The notes below the pieces were generated by a model. That model was given only the letters and a program-made list of their open reading frames with translations, did no database searches and had not been told where the DNA came from. A stretch of 62,678 bases of DNA, from NCBI GenBank assembly GCA_003167415.1, contig PMTF01000028.1:1-62678 (forward strand), read 5' to 3'. Positions 16,194-25,149 of this stretch are shown here, piece after piece. The DNA is from Acidimicrobiaceae bacterium (GTDB lineage Bacteria > Actinomycetota > Acidimicrobiia > Acidimicrobiales > RAAP-2). Both the position numbers and the translations under genes were made by a program. The stretch's first letter is position 1. The number at the start of each line of letters is the position of its first letter.

Positions 16194-16915
16194 GTCGCGA
16201 GACTGAGACCGCCGTCAATGACCACGACCTGGCCGGTCACGTACGTCGATGTCGCCAGCGCCACGATCACCTCGGCGACGTCCTCGGGCGAGCCGCTGCG
16301 CTTGAGGGGAGCGACGGCGTGGACGAAACCGCGCACGGTATCCCAGTTCGCGGTCCACGGCGTGTCGACGAGGCCCGGCGCCACGGCGTTCACCCGGACC
16401 TCTGGCCCTACGACTTTCGCGAGCAGCGCGGTCATGTGATTGACCGCCGCCTTCGAGGCGGCGTAGGGAATCGACGAGCCGAGCGGTCGCACGCCCGCCA
16501 TCGACGATACGTTCACGATCGCACCGTGGCTCGCCCGCAGCGCGTCCATCGCCGCGACACAGAGACTCCACGTGCCAAAGACGTTCACCTCGAAGATCTC
16601 GCGCCACACGTCGAGCGACGCGGCCTCTAGGTCGGCGTGGGGAATCACCTTGGTCGTACCGGCGTTATTGACCAACACGTCGAGACAGCCGTAGTGCTCG
16701 AGGACTTCGGCGACGAGTCTCGTGCAGTCCTCGCTCTGCGCGATATCGGCTTGAACGTACAGTGAGTCCGGCGTCGCGGCGGCGAGTCGTTCGCCGGCTT
16801 CTACGCTGCGCACCGAATTGAAGACCACCCGGTCGCCGGCATTGGCGAATCGAAGTGCCGTCGCCTCGCCAATGCCGCTCGTCGAACCGGTCACCAGCAC
16901 GACTTTGTCGCTCAT
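16190..16915 (-). CDS. SDR-family NAD(P)-dependent oxidoreductase
   Basis: The 241-aa Rossmann-fold enzyme has the cofactor motif VTGSTSGIGEA at the N-terminus, the NNAG strand, and the catalytic Ser and YAASK (Tyr-x3-Lys) motif. The start at MSDKVVLVTG is chosen for the GGAGGTAGAG just upstream; the longer frame overlaps the aldose-epimerase gene. Substrate is unknown; the operon partner suggests a sugar or sugar acid. Its stop codon overlaps that of the convergent TnpB-like gene. Confidence 0.9.
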   Translation of the reverse strand: MSDKVVLVTGSTSGIGEATALRFANAGDRVVFNSVRSVEAGERLAAATPDSLYVQADIAQSEDCTRLVAEVLEHYGCLDVLVNNAGTTKVIPHADLEAASLDVWREIFEVNVFGTWSLCVAAMDALRASHGAIVNVSSMAGVRPLGSSIPYAASKAAVNHMTALLAKVVGPEVRVNAVAPGLVDTPWTANWDTVRGFVHAVAPLKRSGSPEDVAEVIVALATSTYVTGQVVVIDGGLSLAT

Positions 16916-16917
16916 CT

Positions 16918-17826
16918 CTACCTCCGTCGCAGTCGCCACGATCCGGCCCAGTGTTGGCCGGGCTCGAGCACCACGATGTCCTTGCCACTGCGCAGCGCGT
17001 CGGGCGGACAGGTCATCGGCTCTACGGCCACCGCGGTACGCCGTCGACCTTTTTCGAGGTGGTCACCCGTGAAGACCTGCAAATACGGAAAGTTACGATC
17101 GACGCTCAGCTCGATCTCGCCCCCGGCCGAGTCGACGAGCACGACCGTGGCCAGCCCCGAATCGTCGCGCACCAGTTCGGTGAAGGTGGTGTCGAGCGTG
17201 TGGCCATTCACCGACTTGCGTTTGGTGAAGTCGAAACTGTTCCCCGCCACCGGCAAGATCTCTCCTGTCGGCAGCTGGCGATCGTTCACCGCGACGTACG
17301 CGTTCGCCGGGATCTCCAATTCCGCTCCCTCGATCGTTGGCGTGGTGACGGCGAGGTAGGGGTGAAAACCCACGCCGAAGGGTATGGGCACGTCATCGCG
17401 ATTGGTCACGGTCGTGGTGACGGTGAGACCCAGTCGACCCAAGTGGTAAGCCACGTTGATGTCGCTGAGGAAGGGGTAGTCGGGCGACGGATGCAACAAC
17501 ATCGTGAGCGAGCAGCGATTCTGGTTGACCGAGTCGATGCGGAACGGCCGCCAGCGCACGAGCCCGTGGATGGCCGTCGCGTGGGCGACGTCATCGATCG
17601 TCGGTCGGGCGACGCGATCGGAGAACGTCCACTCGCCGTCGGCCATCCGGTTGGGCCACGGGTACAGCACCTGTCCCCGGGCCCCGGTCGGCACCTCTTC
17701 ACCGGCGAAGCCCTCGACGACGCTGAGCCCGCCCTTCACAAAGGTTCGCAGCGTCGCTCCGACTTCGGTGATTACGGCCCGTTCGTCACCGTGGGCAATG
17801 GCAATCTGTTCACCGGATGGCAGCAT
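16918..17826 (-). CDS. Aldose 1-epimerase-like protein
   Basis: This 302-aa beta-sandwich protein has the galactose mutarotase pattern: LYPWPNRMADGEW for sugar binding, ATAIHGLVRWRPF with the catalytic-type His, and PFGVGFHPYLAV with the second His. It would catalyse anomer interconversion of aldoses or a related hexose-6-phosphate. Three bases separate it from the SDR gene, so both are probably co-transcribed. Confidence 0.9.
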   Translation of the reverse strand: MLPSGEQIAIAHGDERAVITEVGATLRTFVKGGLSVVEGFAGEEVPTGARGQVLYPWPNRMADGEWTFSDRVARPTIDDVAHATAIHGLVRWRPFRIDSVNQNRCSLTMLLHPSPDYPFLSDINVAYHLGRLGLTVTTTVTNRDDVPIPFGVGFHPYLAVTTPTIEGAELEIPANAYVAVNDRQLPTGEILPVAGNSFDFTKRKSVNGHTLDTTFTELVRDDSGLATVVLVDSAGGEIELSVDRNFPYLQVFTGDHLEKGRRRTAVAVEPMTCPPDALRSGKDIVVLEPGQHWAGSWRLRRR

Positions 17827-17883
17827 CGGTCGCTTTTCCCTCTAATCACTGACGTGTAATCTACGCCAGTTATCGTACGCTGT

Positions 17884-18735
17884 ATGAGAATCCTCATAAC
17901 CAACGACGACGGAATCACCGCCCCGGGACTCGAGGTGTTGGCGCGAAACGTGGCGCGCTGGATCGACGAAGCCCCCGCGCACGAGGTGCGCGAAGCCATC
18001 GTGGTGGCGCCGAGTGTCAACCACTCCGGTATGTCCTCCGCCGTCGGCGACGTCTTTTCTCACCCCAGCGTCAAGTACCAACGCCACACCATCCCCGGCG
18101 CCGAGTCGCTGGTGGCCTACTCCCTCGAGGCTCCCCCCGCGCTGTGCGCGATCCTCGGAGCCGTCGGCAGCTTCGAATTCCAGCCCGACCTCATTCTCTC
18201 GGGCATCAACGCCGGCGCGAACGTGGGGCGAAGTGTCTTGCACTCCGGCACGGTCGGCGCCATACTGACCGGCGCCCAACTCGGCCTCTCGGGTCTGGCC
18301 GTCTCGGTGCAGTGGGGCGAGAACGTCCATTACGACACCGCCGGCGAGGTAGCGATCGAGGTCTTGCAAGAACTCATGAACGCGCCCTCGCGCACGCTCT
18401 TCAATCTGAACGTTCCGAATCTTTCGGCCGCCGACATGAAAGGGGTGCGCCGCGGACGAATTTCGCGCGCCGGCGTCGTCAAGTCCGCCCGACCGTCGAT
18501 CAAAGGCGAGTCTTTGGGTGACCAGGGCGAACTGACGTTGCGGCTGGGCGCGGCGACGCCCGACATCGGCGACGTCAGTGACGAGGACGCCGACGAGGAC
18601 GGCGCGCTGCTCGTCGCCGGCTACGCGTCACTCACTCCTATTCGTGGCCCCCACGAAGACGCCGATCCGGGATTGGACGGACTGGTTCATTCGGCCCTCG
18701 AAGCGATCGCGCGACACCTGAACAAAGTTCGCTAG
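17884..18735 (+). CDS. surE: SurE 5'/3'-nucleotidase
   Basis: The 283-aa protein begins MRILITNDDGITAPG with the metal-binding Asp pair and carries VVAPSVNHSGMSSAVG and SGINAGANVG loops, all SurE hallmarks. SurE is a divalent-metal phosphatase acting on nucleoside monophosphates and polyphosphate, linked to stationary-phase survival. It is somewhat longer than the E. coli protein (253 aa) because of an acidic insert (DVSDEDADEDG) near the C-terminus. Confidence 0.95.
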   Translation: MRILITNDDGITAPGLEVLARNVARWIDEAPAHEVREAIVVAPSVNHSGMSSAVGDVFSHPSVKYQRHTIPGAESLVAYSLEAPPALCAILGAVGSFEFQPDLILSGINAGANVGRSVLHSGTVGAILTGAQLGLSGLAVSVQWGENVHYDTAGEVAIEVLQELMNAPSRTLFNLNVPNLSAADMKGVRRGRISRAGVVKSARPSIKGESLGDQGELTLRLGAATPDIGDVSDEDADEDGALLVAGYASLTPIRGPHEDADPGLDGLVHSALEAIARHLNKVR

Positions 18736-19163
18736 TCGTCCATTGGCCGACGGCGCTGCTCCTTCACGCGACCGCGAGCCTTTTTGTCGTCCACGCGACG
18801 GACCTTCGAGCCCTTGGTCGGTTTGGTGGCGCGTCGCGGGGGCTGACGGGTCAAGGCCACGGCAATCTTGTCCGCCAACTGTTGGAGGACGGCACTGCGA
18901 TTCTGCCCTTGCGATCGAAACCTTCCGGCGCTCGAACGAACGACCGGACCGATCTTCTCTACTAACAAATCTTGGTCGGCATTCGAGAGAACACTTGAAT
19001 CGTTGACGTCAAAAGACGCCACGACGCGCGTCAGGGATCGATTCGCGTGCTGGCCCCCCGGTCCACCCGACGTCGTGACGCGAAGCACAATTTCGTCAGC
19101 CGGGATCGTGAGTCGAGCACGAATGAAGAGCGAGCCGTCTTCGAGCGCGTGGGGCGCGCTCAT
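18732..19163 (-). CDS. arfB: ArfB-type peptidyl-tRNA hydrolase / ribosome rescue factor
   Basis: The 143-aa protein has the GGQ motif in SGGPGGQHANRSLTRVV and a basic C-terminal tail (RATKPTKGSKVRRVDDKKARGRVKEQRRRP) that would enter the mRNA channel of stalled ribosomes. This is the ArfB/YaeJ layout, short compared with full release factors. Start MSAPHALEDG is fixed by an ATGA junction with the upstream thioesterase gene. Confidence 0.9.
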   Translation of the reverse strand: MSAPHALEDGSLFIRARLTIPADEIVLRVTTSGGPGGQHANRSLTRVVASFDVNDSSVLSNADQDLLVEKIGPVVRSSAGRFRSQGQNRSAVLQQLADKIAVALTRQPPRRATKPTKGSKVRRVDDKKARGRVKEQRRRPMDD

Positions 19164-19993
19164 CGCTCTGCGGACTTTGGGAATCGAACCATCGCCAACT
19201 GAGTCGACGTGGCCACCAACTGATCTCGCGTGTCGAATAACTCGCAGCGCTCTTCGACGACGCCGTCGGTGATGACCACGCACCACTGGCGAGCCCGCAA
19301 CCATTCGCCGACCGGCTGTTGGTGCACGTACGAAGTCAACTGCAGCGTCGGCACCCACCCCGACGAACCCAGCGGAAAGGTGGCGGGCGGCAGCCCGTCA
19401 CTCGCGAAGAGCAACGTCCACGCGTCCCACGCTCCGGCGCCGTCATTGAGCCGCAACCACCCCTTCACCTCCGCGAGGTCACTGCGCTCCCCGTCCAACC
19501 ACCTCACGCACGAGGGGTCCAAGCGAAAATCGACCACGCTCATGAGCTTGATCTCCTCGACCACGGTGCGACGAAGACAGTCCTCGAGCGGCGCCAGGTC
19601 CGGCACGGCGGGTTGAAGGTAGCGCACCGTGGCGTCGTCGGAGAGGGCGCCCAGGGTGACCAAGGATTCGGTCGTAACGACCGCGTCCTGAATGAGTTCA
19701 ACGTGGACGAAGGACACGCTTCGTCCCACTCGACGCACCGTCGTGCGAAGTTCCACCGCACCAACCTCCGGAGCGGCAACGTAACTCGTCGTGATCGCCG
19801 TGGTGTGAACATGGGCCGAACCTTCGTTGCTCGCGGCGGCCAGCGCCGCGTTCGCTAAGAGACACTGCAAGTAGCCGCCATTGGGGTGGCCGACCACCGT
19901 GTAATCGTCCGAAATCTCCGCGGCGAAGTGGCCCGGACCGAGTGAGTCGACGGCCGCGGCGTCGCGCAACGACCGACTTTCGTGCGCGTTCAT
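19160..19993 (-). CDS. Double-hotdog acyl-CoA thioesterase-family protein
   Basis: The 277-aa product has two hotdog halves. The first contains VVGHPNGGYLQCLLANAALAA and the RVGRSVSFVHVELIQ strand; the second contains SSGWVPTLQLTSYVHQQP and REC-type CELFDTRDQLVATSTQLAMVRF. This matches the TesB-like / acyl-CoA thioesterase type II family in Actinobacteria. It would hydrolyse acyl-CoA; chain preference is unknown. Coupled to arfB by a 4-bp overlap. Confidence 0.85.
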   Translation of the reverse strand: MNAHESRSLRDAAAVDSLGPGHFAAEISDDYTVVGHPNGGYLQCLLANAALAAASNEGSAHVHTTAITTSYVAAPEVGAVELRTTVRRVGRSVSFVHVELIQDAVVTTESLVTLGALSDDATVRYLQPAVPDLAPLEDCLRRTVVEEIKLMSVVDFRLDPSCVRWLDGERSDLAEVKGWLRLNDGAGAWDAWTLLFASDGLPPATFPLGSSGWVPTLQLTSYVHQQPVGEWLRARQWCVVITDGVVEERCELFDTRDQLVATSTQLAMVRFPKSAER

Positions 19994-20056
19994 TGGTAAA
20001 CCCTAACGGTGGTTTTGATATCCACCGTTAGATTGGCCAGTGAGAAAGAGGTGTCA

Positions 20057-21535
20057 ATGCGGACCGTTCCCTACTTCATCAACGACGAGCGCGTCGAGGG
20101 AGCCGGCGACCTCCTCGTCTACAACCCGGCCACCGGCGACGTGAACGCGCACGTTCCCGTCGCCGACGCAAAGCTCGTCGACGACGTCGTGGCCATCGCG
20201 CGCACCGCCGCCGACACGTGGCGCAACTCGACCCTCTCCCAGCGCACCAACGTCCTCTTCACGTTACGCCAGCTCCTCGTGGATCACGCCGACGAGCTCG
20301 CGGCGTTGATCACGCAAGAACACGGCAAGACCCTCGCCGACGCGAAGGGCGAACTGGCCCGGGGACTCGAAAACGTCGAATACGCCTGCGGACTCACCGA
20401 GCACATGAAGGGCGACTTCTCCAGCCAGGTCGCCGACGGCGTCGACGTGCACTCGGTGCGCGAGCCGGTCGGTGTCGTCGCGGCGATTACGCCGTTCAAC
20501 TTCCCCATCATGGTTCCTTTGTGGATGACCGCGAACGCGATCGCCACGGGCAACGCCGTGATCCTGAAGCCGTCCGAACGCGATCCGTCCGTGTCGGTAC
20601 GCCTCGGCGAGCTCCTCCGTGAGGCCGGACTGCCGAGCGGCGTCTTCAACGTGATCCACGGCAACGCCGACACGGTCAATCGGCTGCTGGAGCACCCGGG
20701 CATCGACGCGGTCAGCTTCGTCGGCTCGACGCCGGTAGCGCGTCACGTGTACCTCACGGGCACCGCGCACGGCAAGCGCGTGCAGGCGCTCGGCGGCGCG
20801 AAGAATCATATGGTCGTCTTGCCCGACGCCGATCTCGATATTGCGGCCGACGCCGCGATCAACGCCGGATTCGGCTCGGCCGGCGAACGATGCATGGCGA
20901 TCAGCGTCGTCGTCGCGGTCGGGGACATCGCCGACGGATTGATCGGGCGCATCACCGACCGACTCGATCGCTTGACGGTCGGACCCGGCGACGATCCGAG
21001 CAGTGACTTCGGTCCGCTCATCACCAAAGAACACCGTGACCGCGTGGTGGGTTACGTCACCTCGGCGCCGAGCGACGGCATCACCGTCGTGCGCGACGGC
21101 ACGTCCTGGGCCGACAAGCCGGGCTTCTTCGTGGGGCCGTGCCTGCTCGACGGGGTCGAGCCGGGAATGAAGGCCTACGACGACGAGATCTTCGGGCCGG
21201 TGCTCGGTGTGTCGCGCGTCGCCACCTACGCCGACGCCGTCGCCATGGTGAACGCCAACCAGTACGGCAACGGCGTCGCGATCTTCACGCGCGACGGCAA
21301 CGCGGCGCGACTCTTCTCGCGCGAGGTGAGCGTCGGGATGATCGGGGTCAACGTGCCGATCCCGGTACCGATTGCCGCCTATTCCTTCGGCGGGTGGAAG
21401 AACTCGCTCTTCGGCCACAGTCACATCTACGGCCCCGAGGGCTTCTCCTTTTACACCCGGGCCAAAGTGGTGACGACGCGCTGGCCCCAACCGTCGGAGT
21501 CTCAGATCGACCTCGGCTTCCCCACCACCCGCTAG
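20057..21535 (+). CDS. mmsA: Methylmalonate-semialdehyde dehydrogenase (acylating)
   Basis: The 492-aa aldehyde dehydrogenase has the MMSDH signature: ITPFNFPIMVPLW, the catalytic Cys in GSAGERCMAI, and the EIFGPVLGVSR and YGNGVAIFTRDG segments. It converts malonate or methylmalonate semialdehyde plus CoA to acetyl- or propionyl-CoA in valine and inositol breakdown. ATG 20057 is favoured over an upstream frame extension because GAAAGAGG precedes it. Confidence 0.9.
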   Translation: MRTVPYFINDERVEGAGDLLVYNPATGDVNAHVPVADAKLVDDVVAIARTAADTWRNSTLSQRTNVLFTLRQLLVDHADELAALITQEHGKTLADAKGELARGLENVEYACGLTEHMKGDFSSQVADGVDVHSVREPVGVVAAITPFNFPIMVPLWMTANAIATGNAVILKPSERDPSVSVRLGELLREAGLPSGVFNVIHGNADTVNRLLEHPGIDAVSFVGSTPVARHVYLTGTAHGKRVQALGGAKNHMVVLPDADLDIAADAAINAGFGSAGERCMAISVVVAVGDIADGLIGRITDRLDRLTVGPGDDPSSDFGPLITKEHRDRVVGYVTSAPSDGITVVRDGTSWADKPGFFVGPCLLDGVEPGMKAYDDEIFGPVLGVSRVATYADAVAMVNANQYGNGVAIFTRDGNAARLFSREVSVGMIGVNVPIPVPIAAYSFGGWKNSLFGHSHIYGPEGFSFYTRAKVVTTRWPQPSESQIDLGFPTTR

Positions 21536-21538
21536 TTC

Positions 21539-22813
21539 GTGATCGCCTCGCTGCACCCCTTCTTCCACGGACTAGGCGACGGGCTGAAAGAGTCCGGCGC
21601 GATGCTCTGGATCACGTGGTGGCCGCTGGTCTTCGGCTTCACCTTGTCCGGCTTGGTGCAGAGTCTCTTGCCACGCGATGCGTTGCGCGCGCAGCTCGGA
21701 GTGACCACCGCCAAGAGCGTGGCGAAGGCTTCGGTGCTCGGCGTCATCTCGTCGTCGTGCAGTTACGCCGCCAGTGCGATGGCCCGAGCCCTCTTCGCGC
21801 GTGGGGCGTCGTGGACCAATTCGATGGTCTTCATGATCGCCTCGACGAATCTCGTGGTCGAACTAGGAATCGTGCTCTACCTTCTGCTCGGATGGCAGTT
21901 CGTCGTCGCTCAGTTCGTCGGCGGCGCACTCATGATCGCGCTACTGTCCTTCACCACGCACTACGTCTTCTCGCGGCGCTACCAGGATCAAATCAGGATA
22001 CGCGTCGAGCACGATTCGCCTCCTTCGACGAGGATTTCGACGCAGCGTTGGCACGAACGCGCTCGTGACAAGGAGAACTACCGGATCGCCGCACGATTCA
22101 CCATTGGTGATCTCACGATGTTGCGCAAGGAACTGCTCGCCGGGTTCGTGGTGGCCGGCTTCATCATGGTCGAAGTGCCGAATCGTTGGTGGTCGCACTT
22201 CTTCGTGAGTGGTCACGGCGTCTGGACCGTACTCGAGAACGTCGCGGTCGCTCCGCTGCTCGCCGTCATCTCCTTCGTCTGTTCGGTGGGCAACATTCCT
22301 CTCGCCGCCGTGCTCTGGGCCCACGGTGTCGCCTTTGGGGGCGTCATCAGCTTTATTTTCGCCGACCTGGTGACTATGCCGCTGCTTTTCATCTACCGAC
22401 GTTTCTACGGCACGCGGGCCGCCCTTCGACTCTTCGCGCTGTTGTGGTTCGTGATGAGCGCCGGCGGACTCGTGGTCGACCGACTCTTTCATGTCGCGTC
22501 GTTGGTGCCGAGCACACACCACACCCGATTCGCGAGCGGGAACTTCGAGCTGGGTTGGACCCTGGCGCTCAACATCATCGCCGCGGTGGTGCTCGTAACG
22601 CTCTGGTTCGTCGCGCGTTCCGCTCAAACCTCGTCGTCGGTGGCCACCGACCCGATCTGTGGCATGACCGTCGATACCTCGGCGCCGGGCGCCACACGCC
22701 GGGTGGGCAAGGTCGTCTACTACTTCTGTTCGCCTCGGTGTGCCGAACGCTTCGACGAGCGTCAGAAGACCGGGACCGTTGACCCCACCGACAACTCGAT
22801 GGATCCGGTGTGA
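21539..22813 (+). CDS. UPF0718-type permease with C-terminal YHS metal domain
   Basis: The 424-aa protein is read from GTG 21539. About eight hydrophobic helices match the SO_0444/UPF0718 permease family (WWPLVFGFTLSGLVQSLLPR, ISSSCSYAASAMARALFARG with the Ser-Cys motif, FVCSVGNIPLAAVLWAHG). A soluble YHS domain follows (DPICGMTVDTS to YYFCSPRCAERF), with the CxxC-type Cys pair that binds Cu or Zn. It is probably a heavy-metal efflux permease. The frame ends at TGA 22811-22813 within a second YHS-like motif (see next feature). Confidence 0.85.
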   Translation: MIASLHPFFHGLGDGLKESGAMLWITWWPLVFGFTLSGLVQSLLPRDALRAQLGVTTAKSVAKASVLGVISSSCSYAASAMARALFARGASWTNSMVFMIASTNLVVELGIVLYLLLGWQFVVAQFVGGALMIALLSFTTHYVFSRRYQDQIRIRVEHDSPPSTRISTQRWHERARDKENYRIAARFTIGDLTMLRKELLAGFVVAGFIMVEVPNRWWSHFFVSGHGVWTVLENVAVAPLLAVISFVCSVGNIPLAAVLWAHGVAFGGVISFIFADLVTMPLLFIYRRFYGTRAALRLFALLWFVMSAGGLVVDRLFHVASLVPSTHHTRFASGNFELGWTLALNIIAAVVLVTLWFVARSAQTSSSVATDPICGMTVDTSAPGATRRVGKVVYYFCSPRCAERFDERQKTGTVDPTDNSMDPV

Positions 22814-22972
22814 TCGCAGAAGGTCACCACCCGGCACCCGCTGCGGAGCCTCGACGCGGACAGCGTCGCCTACTATTTCTGCAGCGATGGCCGTCGCACC
22901 ACGTTCCTCTCGGGGTCGAGTTCCGCGACGCCGGCCATCCATCAGTCAGGACGTCAGCCATTTCATGAGTAA
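22814..22972 (+). pseudogene. Remnant of a second YHS domain, in frame after the permease stop
   Basis: Directly after the permease TGA the same frame stays open for 52 codons to TAA 22970. It reads KVTTRHPLRSLDADSVAYYFCSDGRRTTF, a YHS/TRASH-like sequence. The TGA stands exactly where the first Cys of the DPVC motif would be (NSMDPV then stop), and the second Cys of the CxxC pair is Arg in SDGRR. It looks like a decayed tandem YHS copy. It overlaps the Nudix gene start. Confidence 0.6.
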
Positions 22973-23384
22973 GCAGCACACCAGTGTCCGGTCCTACGGC
23001 GTCCTCATTGACGTCGGCCGCGTGGCGCTCGTTCGCTCGTCCAATCCCCGCCACACCCCGCCGTTGTGGTGGCTGCCCGGCGGCGGCATCGACTTCGGCG
23101 AGGCGCCCGAAGACACGTTGATCCGCGAATTCCGCGAAGAGACGGGCCTCGTCGTCCACCATCCCGTCCTGCTCGGCGTCACCAGCGACGTGCGCCGTCG
23201 CGACAACGGCGACAAGATCCACACGGTGCGCATTCTCTTCACCATCGAATTGGCCGGTGGCGAACTACACCACGAAGTACACGGCACCACCGATCACGCG
23301 GCCTGGTTCGAACTGGGCGAGCTCGAAACGATGAACATCGCCGAATACGCGCGAGCGGCGATCGCCTCAGCTCAAGAGAAGTAG
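22965..23384 (+). CDS. Nudix hydrolase
   Basis: The 139-aa protein starts MSKQHTSVRSYG and has a complete Nudix box (GGGIDFGEAPEDTLIREF then REETGLVV), with the REEx(T/S)G glutamates needed for metal binding. It hydrolyses a nucleoside diphosphate linked to another group; substrate is not predictable. Its 3' end overlaps the convergent acyl-CoA ligase gene by 13 bp. Confidence 0.9.
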   Translation: MSKQHTSVRSYGVLIDVGRVALVRSSNPRHTPPLWWLPGGGIDFGEAPEDTLIREFREETGLVVHHPVLLGVTSDVRRRDNGDKIHTVRILFTIELAGGELHHEVHGTTDHAAWFELGELETMNIAEYARAAIASAQEK

Positions 23385-25045
23385 AACCCCGGCATCTCGC
23401 GCTTCAGAAACTTGCCGGCGGCGTTGCGCGGCAGCGGTTGGTTGGTGAAGGCGACTCGAGTCGGGATTTTGAAGTTAGCCAGTCGAGTTCGAAGATGGAG
23501 CCGCAACCCGTCTTCGCTGAGGTACTCGCCCCCTTTGAGCATGACGGCGCAGGCGACGATCTCGCCGAGACGCTCGTCCGGTAGTCCGAAGACCGCAGCC
23601 TCGTAGACCGCGGGGTGCTCGTAAATCGCCGCCTCGACCTCCGCGGAGTAAATGTTCTCTCCGGCGCGGATGATCATGTCCTTCACGCGGTCTTCTACGT
23701 ACAGGTAGCCGTCGTCGTCGATACGACCGAGGTCGCCCGAACGAAGCCACCCGTCCACGAGGGTCTCCGCGGTCGCTTCGGGCTTTCGCCAAAAGCCGCG
23801 GATGAGCGTCGGCGACTTCATCCATATCTCACCGCTCTCATTCGCGGCGAGCGCGCGCTTCGTTTCGTCGCGGATTTCGACCTCCATGACCAGCGTGGGA
23901 ACCGATCCCGTCGAATTGGGATGAGTGAGGGAGTCGTCGCCTTCGATCCGCGGACCGTAGGCGTTGGTCTCGGTCATGCCGTAGCCCAGGCCCGGACGCC
24001 CGTTCTGGAACGAATCATTGAGCCGACTCATAAGGGTCGGAGGTGCGGGAGCACCGCCGCCGCCTACCGAGGCCAACGACGAGGTGTCGTACTCGGCGAA
24101 GTGCGGTGATTCGATGAGGTCCCAGGACTGCGTCGGCACACCCACGAAGTTCGTCACCTGGTGACGCTCGATCAGCTGCAACGCGCGCTCCGGCTCCCAG
24201 CGGTACATCATCACCAATTTCACGTGAAAACTGAAGCACGTCATCATGACCGGGATGCATCCCGTCACGTGAAAGAGCGGGACGATCAAGATGAAACACG
24301 GCGTCAGATCGCTTCCCGCTTCGTCGGTGCTGCGCCGCGCTTGCACGGCGGCCCCGGACGAGAACGCCATGACCGTTTGGCAGATCGCCCCGTGGGTCGA
24401 GACGGCGCCCTTGGGAAAGCCCTCCGTGCCCGAGGTGTAAAGGATGGTGGCGTCCATGTCCGAGTCGAGAGCGACCTCGGGCATGGCCTGACCGCGCACA
24501 ACGACGTCGTGCCAATGCTCGACGTGCGGCGCGAGCGGTGCGAGTTCGTCCAGGCGCACGCCAATCATCCGCACGTTCGCTCGTTGACACGCTCCGTTGC
24601 CGCGTTCGATCCGCTCCGAGTCACCGATCAGTACCGACAGTTCGGCGTCATTGACGGCGTAGTCCAACTCCTGCTCGGTCCACCACGCATTCATCGAGAC
24701 CGAAATCGCCCCGATCGAAAGAATGGCGGCGAAGGAGATGATCCACTCCGGGTAGTTGCGCATCGCGATGCCCACGCGGTCCCCGGGCGCCACACCAAAG
24801 TGGTTGACCAGGGCGTAGCCCAGGGCGTCGACGTCCTCCATCACTTCAGCGAAGGTCCACTCCTCGTCCTCGTAGACAATGAATGTCTCGTCGAGCCCCC
24901 GGGCCGTGTCGAAGAGCTGTCGCAGGTTCGACGGTGCGTTCTTGAACCTTCGAGAGGTGACGCCATCGCTTTCGACGTTGATTACCTGGAACGGGCTACC
25001 GGGTCCGCCGACGTCGGCGTTCGCCTCCTGAAAGCTCAGCCCCAC
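23372..25045 (-). CDS. AMP-forming acyl-CoA synthetase
   Basis: The 557-aa ANL-superfamily enzyme has the phosphate-binding loop ATILYTSGTEGFPKGAVSTH, the GYGMTETNAYG motif, the WLRSGDLGRIDDDGYLYVEDR core and the C-terminal catalytic Lys (NAAGKFLKRE). Fatty-acid-type members have this overall layout. A substrate such as a medium- or long-chain fatty acid is likely. It is one of two such ligases in the window (other at 32718) and sits next to the acyl-ACP desaturase gene. Confidence 0.9.
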   Translation of the reverse strand: MGLSFQEANADVGGPGSPFQVINVESDGVTSRRFKNAPSNLRQLFDTARGLDETFIVYEDEEWTFAEVMEDVDALGYALVNHFGVAPGDRVGIAMRNYPEWIISFAAILSIGAISVSMNAWWTEQELDYAVNDAELSVLIGDSERIERGNGACQRANVRMIGVRLDELAPLAPHVEHWHDVVVRGQAMPEVALDSDMDATILYTSGTEGFPKGAVSTHGAICQTVMAFSSGAAVQARRSTDEAGSDLTPCFILIVPLFHVTGCIPVMMTCFSFHVKLVMMYRWEPERALQLIERHQVTNFVGVPTQSWDLIESPHFAEYDTSSLASVGGGGAPAPPTLMSRLNDSFQNGRPGLGYGMTETNAYGPRIEGDDSLTHPNSTGSVPTLVMEVEIRDETKRALAANESGEIWMKSPTLIRGFWRKPEATAETLVDGWLRSGDLGRIDDDGYLYVEDRVKDMIIRAGENIYSAEVEAAIYEHPAVYEAAVFGLPDERLGEIVACAVMLKGGEYLSEDGLRLHLRTRLANFKIPTRVAFTNQPLPRNAAGKFLKREMPGFYFS

Positions 25046-25149
25046 GGGACCCTCCTTAACGTTGACAAATACTAGGCAAGAGGGCCAAGAGCGAAGGTCG
25101 TTATTTCGATCTCGAGACCGGCTAATTCATCGCTACGAGCGACGAAGAA

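Noticed and set aside
13936-16200. CRISPR array or tnpA next to the TnpB-like gene
   Set aside because: No regularly spaced direct repeats and no HUH (Y1) transposase frame are present on either side.
22811-22813. TGA as a selenocysteine codon in the second YHS motif
   Set aside because: The partner Cys is also lost (SDGRR), only a weak downstream stem is seen, and no Sec machinery is in the window. Decay is simpler.
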